From contig CACWZA010000033.1 of the NCBI GenBank assembly GCA_902765215.1, forward strand, positions 1 to 64,000: DNA of 64,000 bases, written 5' to 3'. Position numbers and translations under genes: made by a program. The notes under the pieces are model-generated. The model searched no databases. It was not told where the DNA came from and saw only the letters and a list, made by a program, of their open reading frames with translations. The DNA is from an uncultured bacterium. GTDB taxonomy: Bacteria; Cyanobacteriota; Vampirovibrionia; Gastranaerophilales; Gastranaerophilaceae. Positions 26,901 to 38,900 of this stretch are shown one piece after another; within the stretch, counting starts at the first letter, position 1; each line of letters begins with the position of its first letter.

Positions 26901-29900
26901 CAGGTTCTTCTGCTGCTGATGAAGCAGGAATTTCAGGTAATATTGCAGTTTCTGTTGTTCCGAATTGTGAAACTAAAGCTACTATTGAACAAGGTGCTGT
27001 TGTAAATAACGCAAAAGATGTGACAGTTGAAGCAACAAAAGACGATAACTGGTATGATGTAATCTTCTCTTTTGCTAATTCAAAGGCCTCTGTAGCATTT
27101 GGAGCTTCAACCCTGTTTATATTTGATAATGTTACAGCATATATTATGGGGAATGTTACCGCATCAGGTGATGTTCTTGTGAATGCTGTTTATGACAAGG
27201 CATTCCTTAATGTTGGTATAAATATGGGACTTGCAAAATCAGGACAACCTTCTCCGGAAGAACCTAATATAGATGACATCGCTCCTGCAGAACAGCCAAA
27301 TCAGGATGAGGCTCTTTTACCTGGATTATTTGAAGAATTTATGGAAGAACAAGGTGCAAATCTTAATAATTTAGGTCAGGTTGGTGATGCTCAAAATATT
27401 ATTAATCAGGTTAATAATGTCGGTAATGGAAATGTTGGCAATCCTGATAAAAAAACCTACTCTTATGCGGGTACAATACTTTTGAATGTAGTGAAAGACA
27501 GTGTTCAATCATATATAGGTAATGGAGCGAAAGTTACTGCCGGAAAAGGTGTAAAAGTCAGCGCTAAATCAATTGATCAAAATATAGAAGTTGGTACTAT
27601 TTTATCATTTAACGGTAATTCTGGCGGTGGCGGAACTGTCGGGTTCAACCTGAACATGAACGATGTTGACGCATATATCGGTTCTGCAACTGTTGATGCT
27701 AAAGATACTACTGAAGTCATCGCAGGTGAAGATAATATACTCTATTCTTTCTCTGCAGGTATCGGTCAGGCAAAGGATTCTTCAGGGGTAGGTACATTGT
27801 CACTTGATATTCAAAAGAATGATATCAATGCATCAATAAGAGAAGGTGCAAAGATAAATACATCTGACGGTTATGATGTTGATAATCAATCCATAAAAGT
27901 TAAGGCAGATTTTGATAACCACCTTGTAAAAGGTGTTGGTGCGATTTCAATAAAAGTAGGCGGTACTCAAGAAGGCAGTGCAAAAGGGGCTGCAATAGAT
28001 GTTGATGCAGCTAAAACAGATGTTCATGCATACATTAAAGGTGCAGAAATTAATGCCTCTAAAGCAATCGATGTTACTGCAAAATCAAATACGAAATTGA
28101 TTGATATAACAGCGGCAGGTGCTGTTTCTACAAATGGCGGGGCTTATGACGGAAGTGTAGGACTTTATGTTTCAACCGGTACAACGGAAGCATATATTGA
28201 AAACACACAGGTTAATAATTCTGAATACAACGTAAACAATGTACAAACTGAAAGAACAAACAAAGGTGCAGATATGAAAGTATCTGCTGAAAATATATAT
28301 GATGACCTCACTGTAACAGGTGCTATTGCAGGCGGGACCCAAAATTCCGTAGGCGGCTCGGTGAGAGTTGATGTTATAAAAGATACAATAAATTCATATG
28401 TTTCTACAAATTCTGTAATAAATACCACAGGTAAGTTAGACCTCGTAAACAAGAGCACGTTAGATACTATTGCAGTTACTGCGGCAGGTTCTTTATCAAC
28501 CTCATCAAACGCTTTTGGCGGTGCGATAATGCTTGTTATCGACGATACTACCCAAAACAGTTATATCAGTGGTTCAACAGTTAATGCAGGTTCTGTCGGT
28601 TTTGATACAGATGCTATATTAAAAACGATTGCTGTTACAGGCGGTGTTACAATAGCAACAACTGATAATGCTATAGGTGGTGCATTGTATGTTGCAGTAG
28701 CTGCAAATGAAATGAACACATATATTTTAGATTCAAATGTTACATCAACTAACGATATCTCATTGGCAACCGATTTTAATACAAATATATTGAGTGTTGT
28801 AATATGCGGTTCCGGCGGCAAGGGTGTCGCAGCCTCAGGTGCTATCAATACCGTTGTTAACAATTCTCATTCAAATACTTATATAAAATCTACTACCGAT
28901 AAAGAAGTAAAATCTACTGCAGGAAAAGTTTCCGTAAAAGGTACGGATGATTTGAAATTCAAAGCGGCTGTCGGTAACGTAAATATTTCAATAAGCAGTG
29001 TTGCAGCAGGTGGTGCTATCGATACGGTTGTTGATAACAGTAATCTGAATGCAGGTATTGAAGGCACAAAAGTTACTGCTAACAAAGGCGTTGATGTTAG
29101 TGCTAAAGCAACAAACGATATTATGACAATTGCTGTCGGCGGATCAGGCGGATTAGGTATAGCTGCGGAAGGCTCTATTAATACTGTTGTTATGGCCGCT
29201 GATACTAAGGCTTATATTAAAAATTCAGATGTGAATGTATCAGATGGTGATGTTAGTGTTACTGCTTCAGATGAGGCAACAATAAAGGGCGGAACCGGTG
29301 CAGTTTCAGCATCCATTTCAGCAGGTGCATTGGCTGTATCTATTGTTACCGGTGTTATTAACAACATGATTGAAGCACAAATCGAAAATTCAAGAGTTGT
29401 CGCATCAAACGATGTAACCGTTTCTGCTACGGCAAAAGAAATGATTGGTACAGAAACGGTTCCGTTCATTACGATTGCAGGCGGCGGAGCAGCAGGTGTA
29501 TCAATAGATGGTGTTGTTGATACTATGGTTATTAACAGTACTGCTGATGCTCATATCAAAGGGAAAAAATCAATAACTGAAGAAAATGTAACAAAAGATT
29601 ATGGTGTTAAAGCAGGCAACAATGTAACTGTTGCCTCAACAGGTGAAGTTACACTCCGTTCAGTTGGCGGTGCTGCCGGAGGCGGTGGCGTCGGAGGTGT
29701 CGGTGCAACTGTTCATACTGTTGTTATAGATAAAGACACAGTTTCAGAATCTGAAAATACAATAGTTGAAGGTGCAAATATTACTTCAACCGCTACTGAA
29801 ACAGATAATTTCTTTACAACACTTGTTTCGGCTGCAGGTGGCGGAACAGCTGGCGTTGCAGGTGTTGTTAATACAAACGTTATAACATCTGATGTTAAGA

Positions 29901-32900
29901 CAGGTTTTAAAAATTCTACTCTTAAGGCAACAAATGATATTACCATAACATCAAATGCTACTGCTAATATGCAGACAATTACAGGTGGTGTAGCAGGCGG
30001 TGGTGTTGCAGGTGTCGGTTTGTCGGCGGTTAATGATGTTATCAGATATCGTATGGCTGCATATCTTGATAATGCAACTGCGAATTTTGATAATTTAGAT
30101 ATTGATGCAACAACAAATAATACTTATAAATTTTCGACTGTATCAGGCGCAGGCGGCGGAACTGCAGGTGTCGCAGGGGTTGAAAATGTTAACTATATAA
30201 ATAATGAAGTTAAAGCTTATGCAACAGGTGTTTTAACAGGTAATAATGCAACAATTGATGCTGAAGACAATGTAACATTTAAGGATTCATATTCCGGTGT
30301 TGTCGGTGGCGGTGGTGTAGCAGGTGTTGGTTTAGCTGTAGAAGTTAATAAAGTTACAAGCACGGTTCTTGCATATATTGGCGGAAGTAAAGTCAAAGTT
30401 AATGAAATTAGTGTAAATGCAGAAGGTAATCAAACTTATGATCATATTGTTGTAGCAGGTTTTGCCGGCGGCGGTATGGGTGCAGGCGCAGGTACTTCTC
30501 TGGCTAATGTTATTGAAACAACTGTTAAGGCTTATGTTGCTGATGGTGCAAAAATTTATTTAGGTGATGATGATGCTCCATCTTATACAAATTCAATTTC
30601 ATTAAATGCAACAAATACAATAGACCTTACAGAAGATCTGGGTGCAATTGCATTTGGTCTTGGAGGCGGCGGTGTCGGTGCGACAGTTGCAGTTAATAAG
30701 ATTAATAATACAGTTGAAGCATATACCGGAAATGATGTAGGAATTAAATCAAAAGATATTACAATTAGTGCTCAATCAAATAATAATTTGGGTAATGACA
30801 AAACGGCAGGTTCATTACTTGCGGTTGCCGGTGCAGGCGGATTATACGCAGGTGTTGCGGGTACTGTTATGTATAACAGTGTAAAAGACACTGTAAATGC
30901 TTACGTCGGTAAAAATAATATTGTAAAAATTGCTGATAATGGTAAATTGGATATTCAGGCAAAAGATATAACAAAAATTTATGACGGCACAGGTGCTGTT
31001 GCAGGCGGTGCAGGCGGTGTAGGTGCATCAGTAGATTATAACGTTATTGAAAATACTGTTGTTGCCTTTATCGGTGCAAGTTCTGATGTTCAGGGAAAAG
31101 GTAATGTGTCCGTTGTTGCTGACAGTCAGGAAACTGTGAACAACAGTGCTTATGTAATCGCAGGCGGTATTGGCGCCTTGTCAGGCGGTGTATTGTATTT
31201 ATCTATCGGTAAAAAGGTAGGTAATGCTTCTTACAACAACTTTAGTGATGCAAAAGACAAAGAAAACTTCCAGGCAGGTGAAAAACAGTCCAAAGAAGTA
31301 ATGGACAAGGGAGATGAAAAGGCTGCAGGTGCTAATAATAAATTTAATAATTCGTTTAATGATAATTTGAACAAAGTTGCTCAAAACGGTAACACTCAAG
31401 GTTCAAGAGTAAGAGATATTCAAAAGAAACAATCTACGGACAGCCTTTATACAAAATCATCACAGTCAGGTTCAAGTATAGAAGGAACTGACAGAAATGG
31501 TACAACCTCTGCATTTGTTGATACAGGGGCTAAAATTAAAGCGAATAATTTAACGGTTAATGCTAAAAACAGCAATAATCTTAAATTAAAAACTCTTGGT
31601 GTTGCGGTAGGTGCTGTTGGTATCGGGGTTGCTGCTGCAGTTACTGATGATACAACAACAATAAATGCATTTGTTCAGAATAATGCAGATATTGATGTTG
31701 ATTCATTTACGCTTAAGTCAGAATCAACAGATAAACAGGATATTACAACAACTGCTGCGGCAGGCGGTATTGTTGGCGGCTCAGGTAGTGTTGCACATAT
31801 CAATTCAAACAAAACAACAAATACATATATTAATAAAGAAGCAAAAATTAAAACAACAAATGATATGCTGATTACAGCTGTTTCAAAATCAGATAAGGAT
31901 ACTTTGAAAACAACTGCTAATGCGCATGGTTATGGTGGTGTAGCTGTTGGTGTATCTACTGCACATACAACAAATGAAGGTAACACTAAAATTGATATAG
32001 GTGATGATGTATCACTTGTATCTGATAAAGGTAATATCACAATAAAGACTGATGCGGATGAAGGTGCATATTCTGATGCGTGGGCAGCAACAGGAGCCCT
32101 TGCAGGCGGAACAGGTGCGGAATCTTTTGCAACAGTAGGTAAAGACACAAGAGTAACTATCGGTAAAAACTTCTCTGCTGTAGTTAACGATGGTTCAGAA
32201 GATATCAAAGATGATGAAGGTCATGTTATCGGTACAAAAACTTTCAAACAGGGTAAAATAGAAATTATCTCTAATACAAAGAACAATGCGCTTGCTGAAT
32301 CTAACGGACGTGCTTACGGCGGTATTAGTGCCGGAGGTACAAAAACAAGAGCAAAAATTAACCATAAATCAGGTGTAAAAATCACTGATGCGGATTCTGC
32401 AAAGACAATCAGAGCACAGGAAATTAATATATTATCTCTTGCTGATAACAAAGTAAAAGCAACGACTTATGCAGGTGCAGGTGCGGCAGCAGGGATTGCG
32501 GGATCAGGTGTTTTCTCTGAAATAACTTCAAATGATGATGTATATGTAGGTAAAAATTATAATATTGAAGCAGGCAAATATTCATCCAAATCAAGTGTCA
32601 AGAATGATTATTTAAGTTACAACAAATCAAATGCCTTTGGTGTTGTTTGCTTGGCTATCCCGTTTATTGATAATACTGTAACTTCAACAGTTAATAATGA
32701 ATCTTATGCAAATATCAATTCCGATTCATCAATAGTGATTTCAGCTGCTAATGAGGTTCTGAAGAAAGGTGTTGACGGATATGACATTTATGGCGGTTCG
32801 GGTGGTCTTGCCGGTGGCGCAGGCGGTCATATTAATGACAAAGTTACTATGAAAACTCAAACAAAGCTTGGCGGCGATAAGGCTTATGCAATGGGCAAAT

Positions 32901-35900
32901 TTGGTGCAACTACGGGTAATGGCAGTATAGATGTCAGTGCATATAATATTGCCAATATCAACGAAAAGGCTGATTTATATTCTCACGGCGGTATCGTTGG
33001 TGCGGATATGGATTCAATTGTAAAATTGGAAGCTGATGCTGATATTAATGTTTCAAATAAAGATATAAGAACAAAAGATGACCATATTAGTTATGCTGCA
33101 AGAAATGATGTTGATATTTATACAAAATCTAACGTAGAATCTTATGGTGGTGCTGCAGGTGCAGGCGGGGAAGCGACTGCCGTTGCAACTAAAGTATCTG
33201 CAACGGTTACATTTGAAAAAGATGCTCATTCAACAAGCGGCAGAGATACAAATATATCAGCTGTTAGCAATAAGAGTCTTGAATCATATATGTATGCAAG
33301 AACCCGTGGTCTTATCAGTGCCCTGAATGATGAATCAAATGCAAAGAGCCAAAACTCAAGAGCATACATCTATATAAACGGTAACGGTGATGACAATGAA
33401 AATTCAGGTAATGCTGTAATTACGGCATTTGACTCAATCAATATATCAGCTATCAACACAGCTTCTAAAATCAGAGCGGACAGAGATTCCAAGGCATATG
33501 AACTCTGGTGTATTCCATATACCGGTAAAGGTAACAAGAATACTGAAAATACAAGAAGCGGTCAGATTGTATTAAATGGTATATTAAAAAGCGGGGAAGG
33601 TTTTAATAAATCGCTTCATTTGAACATAAATGGTGAATCTGTTGACGAGAACGGTAACGTTGTAGAAAACGGCAAGTACGGTATCTTTGTGAATAAAGAG
33701 CAGGTTGGTACAATTACAACTGCTGATATAGAGGTTGATATTGCCGCATACGAACAAAGTAAAAGAGAAGCAGAAAAAAAATACAAAGATTTCACAAAAC
33801 AGGAGAGTGAAGAAATCTCTAATTGTGAGACAATAATTACAAATAATACAAATGCCAAGAATACATTAATTGCGAATAATACTGAATTGAACGGTAAAAT
33901 AAATACAGCAACGACTGATAAAGAAAATAAGCAAACAGAATTGAATACTATAAAGGGTGCTTATGATAATATGGGTAAATTAGACGGAACTGATCAGGAG
34001 TTTCAGGATTTTATCAATACATATGGTCCAATTCAGAGTATGGACATGACCGAGTTGATAACTGCATGTATGAATTATCGTGAACATCCAACAGATGAGA
34101 GTTGTATTTCTGCATACAAGACGGCTAAAGCGACATGGGTAATTTCTTATGCCGCGACAAAAGAAAGTTTAGAGAGTGATATCACTTCCTTAAGCGCAAA
34201 TATAAATGCTTGGGGTGGGCAAATTGAGGCTAATAATATTCAAATAGGTATTTGTGAAAATGCAATTACTACAAATCAAGCAAAGATTAATAATTTGAAT
34301 GCTACTATTGCAGTTGTAAAGGCTCAATATGAAGATCAAATAGCAATGATAGATGCTGAAATAGAAAGACTTCAAGAAATGAAAGAACAGGGTTCTGAAA
34401 TCCCTGTATATTCTATGATTGTTGATGACGTAATTATTCGTTCCGGACAAATTACGTTCAACGGTGATTCTGTACTTAGTATTCCGGTGACCCGTGTATC
34501 AGGTAACGGTTATATCCATGTTCCGGGGAATAATGCTTCTATTGTCATTCAAAATGACAGTGTAAGTAATATGGTATTCAATAAGCTTATTATCAACGGT
34601 AATTTAAGCGGCGGAATTAAGTATAATGGTACAGTGAAAGATGCTACCGTTCATGTTGTTTCTTCAGGCAGTGACAAATGTCAAATAAAAGTACTTAATA
34701 CAGTTGACAGAAATGACCCTACTGTAAATCTTGATAAAGAAAGTAATGCAGGTGACCTTGTCTTCAGGGGTAATGTTGAAAACCCTAACGGTGCTGTTGA
34801 AATTACAAACTATACTGGTAATGTCTTGACAGAAGCAGGTATTACTGCAAGAGATTTGCATATAAGAGTTCCAAACGGTGCTTATGAACAAAAATACACA
34901 AACACAACTCAACAGATAGGCGGTTCAAGCAGTACAGGAGCTATAGTTGCAGCAGGTGATATAACAATTGCCGCAAATACTATTGATATAAACGGTTTAA
35001 TCAAGAGCGGAACAGAGATAAAAGAGGCAACAATTCCTGATCTTACGGTTATCAAAAGAGACGGTAAATACTATCAAAAAGTTGGTGATACCGAAACCGA
35101 AATGACTGCCAGCTCTACTACAAAAGGGTATTATTACCTCAATTTGAGTGATGATAACAGTGATGTCGCTGTATTAAGACAAATCAGAGCATACTTCAAA
35201 CCTTCTGATTTAGAACAGACAGGTAACGATATTGACGGTGATATTTATCTGTTTAAGGCAGATACAGTTGGCGGAAACATTACTTTGACAGGTAATATTA
35301 TAAACACTTCCGGTACAGGAAGCGGAAAAATAGAACTTGTAAACGGATATGGTCATATAAATGTTACTAATAATTCTAAATATACTCTTGTGACAAGTTC
35401 ATTAAATGCCGATGATGATACAAAAGGTGTGCTGACTATAAACGACTTCAAATTCGCTTCAGGCGGAGATTCAACGTTTGCTAATTTAACTCAGGCAAGC
35501 CTGACCGATGATTTTATAGAAGAACATGCAGGTACATATACTGCAAAAGTAGGTGATGATGGAATTATCATAACAACTGCAGATAATAAAACCGAAGGAA
35601 ACGGTTCGTGGTCTGATACTCAAGAGGGAACACTCTTTGATGACAATTGTAAACTTATATCTACCAATTATATCCCTGGTGATGATGCTTATTATGTTCA
35701 AAAGGCAGGTGAAACGGTCGGATATTGGAGATATGTAAGCCGTTCATGGTGGACTGAACTCTGGTTCGGTAAAAAATATGTATGGGAAACCTATTATAAA
35801 GAACCTGTTTATGGGGTAGCAAAAAATCCTGTACAAGTAAGATTTGTTGGTTATGAATCTCCTGAAATTAATGTAACTTCAAAGGGTGATATTGTTATGA

Positions 35901-38900
35901 ACAATAGTATCAGTTCTTTGCCGGGAACAATTAACCTCAAATCAGACGGAAATATAACAACAAGAAGCCAGAGTTATTCAATATCAGGTAAGAATATTAA
36001 CCTGACCTCAGGCGGTGACGGATCAAGCGGAACTATCGGTCAATATGATTCTGCTTTTTCAACAGTGAAACCTTTGCAGGTTATCGTATATGATGATGGT
36101 AAATTAGTAGCAAGGGGTAAAGAAGTATATCTGAATTATCCAAAAACAGGAATAAGTAATATTGATATAGATGCTTATGGCGGTTCAATATATCTTGCAA
36201 CCGATAGCGACAGTATTGATATGACCGGTAAAACACTGTTTGGTCTTCAGGCAGACAGCCTTGAACTTCATGCAGACAGTATAAATCTGAATCCTGCAGA
36301 TTTGGCTCAGGATGCTGATTACAACATTAGTATACATAATTGGATTGTAAGAGCAAAAGATGATATTTATATCCAAAACAGAAACAGTATAACTGCAAAA
36401 TATATTGTTTCTGAAAATAACGGGAAAATAGTATTAAGATCAGAAAAAGGCTCAATATTCTCCGGTACTACCGATGCATACAGTGATTATAATATCCATG
36501 GCGGAAGTTTCAATATATATGCTCCATGCGGCAAAATCGGTGAAGCGGATAATCCGCTGAGCTTTGCAAGAGCCGGCATATATAATGTTGTAGCGGATGG
36601 CGATGTATATATGTTGTCAAACTCAAAAATGCATATTGACAGAGTTACATCAGTACAAGGTAATGTAAACCTTAAGGCTCAATTCGGTATTATTGCATCC
36701 GATATTACTACAACCAAATCAGGCAAGGAATTTACATATCAATATGATAATACTACCCAGTCAAATGTTCCTGTATATGTAAATGACGGCGGTGTAGTTC
36801 CGGAAGATGACAGAAGGGTTTATCATATATCTTCTGGCTCAAGTACATACACAGATCCTGATACAAACGAACAGGTAACAGAAAACGGTAATATTCGTCT
36901 TGTAACAAATGCAGGTAATTTAGAAAACTTGACAGTTGATACAGATGGCGTAATTACTGCGTATGCAGGGTTTAATGTAGCCGATGATGATTTTATTGAT
37001 ACAGAACATTATATTGATGGTACATCTGATATTAATATCACCTTGTTATCCAAGGCATTACCGCAAACAACTCCGACTATGACAGAGGAAGAAGCGTTTG
37101 CTGCTTATGATATTGAAAATCGTAAAGATATGACAATAAAAAGAGTATTTGCTACTCAAAACGTCACTTTATCCAGTGAAAGAGGTGTTTCGAAAGAAGT
37201 TGATAGTGATGGTGTTATTTATGGCAGCAGTATAACAATCAACGCTGTTGGTGATGTAGGCGGAGCAGAGGATAGCACAGCTTTGAATTTTGGTACATTA
37301 GGTGAAGTTTCTGTTTATACAAAAGCAGACAGTAATGTCAATATTTTTAATGTAGGTAGTTTAAAAATAAACAGAATTGATGTTACTAACAATATTGTTA
37401 AACAAAATGCTGATGAAACAACTTATGGCAGCGATTCAAATTCTATAGGTAGTATTAAAATATACTCTATTGGTGATATTACAAATGCGATAAAAGATAA
37501 AGAAGTTGTTGATACAAAAACGACAACTACAATATCCGGAGTAGATACAGAAACTCAGGAACCAACTACTCAGAAGGTTGAGATTGATACAAAAAATCTT
37601 GCTGATAAAAAACAAACTGAGCCAAATATCAGAGGTAAAAATATTGAAATAGTAACTGTGGCAAGTAATATAGGTGATTATAATAACGAATTGATAGTTG
37701 AAACAACATCATCCTATGGTGGTTTGAAATATGACCAAATGGGATGGTTAAGCAGTTCCGGTGATGTACAGGGTGCATTTATCAGAGGGGTCGGTGATAC
37801 CTTATATATTACAAAAGGAGATTCTAATCAAAATCTGCGTGTAGTAACGGATGACACAAATATAGTAATAACAAATGCAGAAATATACGGAAATGCGGAT
37901 ATAAGATCTAACACGGGTAATATAACCCTTAATAATATAACTGCTGACGGTGTTCTCAAGCACGAATATGAACTTAATGTTCTTACTACAAAAGACATTG
38001 TTTTGAACGGTGCAAAAGCAAATGAAATTCTTCTTGATTCCAGCAATATAACAGTCAAGGGAGATATATCTACGGATACTCTTGTTGCGGTGGCAAAAGA
38101 CCATGCAACTCTTGATGGTGCTACTGTCAGTTATCTCAGCGAAAATGCGGATAAGGATGTTCCTTTAGCCAGTGTGGCTTCTTCAGGTGATATTACATTG
38201 AAAGATTCAACAATAAACGGAAAATCTGTCTTCGTGACAAGTGATCTTAATAATCTCAGCGATGTACCAAATAATATTTATGTTGATAATGTTACTGTCA
38301 ATGATAATCTTGTTATAACTTCATCGGGGGATACGAATATAAGTACTTTAACCGTTGATGGTGAATTTACTAATAAATCTGAATATACAGCAGTAACAGA
38401 AAAATTAGACGTAGTCGAAGACGCAAATATTACTGCAGAAAATAATGTAGTAATTGCTGACGGTCATATGCAAAAAGACTTAAATGTTGTTGCTAAAAAT
38501 CTCTATGTTGAAGACATTCAACTTGACGGTAATATTAATGCAGATGTCGATACTGCAGATATAAATACGAATTATGATCTGAATGTCGGCATTATTCAGG
38601 GTAATGGTGACAATATTCATACTGAAGATTTAAAAATCAACTCTGCAGGCAATATACTAAATTCTAAGACTGAAGATTACGTAAATATCTATGCAAAGAA
38701 TGTTGATTTAATTGCGGGTGATTCTATAGGTGAACGTGAATTGCCTTTGGTTATTAACTTGCCTAAAGGGAATAGTGTTGCAATAGAAGCAGGAAATCTT
38801 GCAAATATTAAAACAACAGGTGCAGGACCTAACTATACTAAATATAAAGCTGATGAGGCAATCATAAAGGCTGAGGGTAAGGTGAAGATGAGAGGTCTCG

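Noticed and set aside
29640-31200. Short tandem-looking repeats in the adhesin as a CRISPR array
   Set aside because: Units are coding, of variable length, encode Gly/Ala-rich segments and have no constant repeat with unique spacers.
25096-38104. Many minus-strand frames of 63-133 codons antisense to the giant adhesin
   Set aside because: They are low-complexity mirror images of the Ala/Gly/Asn/Asp-rich codons of the adhesin, lack ribosome sites and show no domain.
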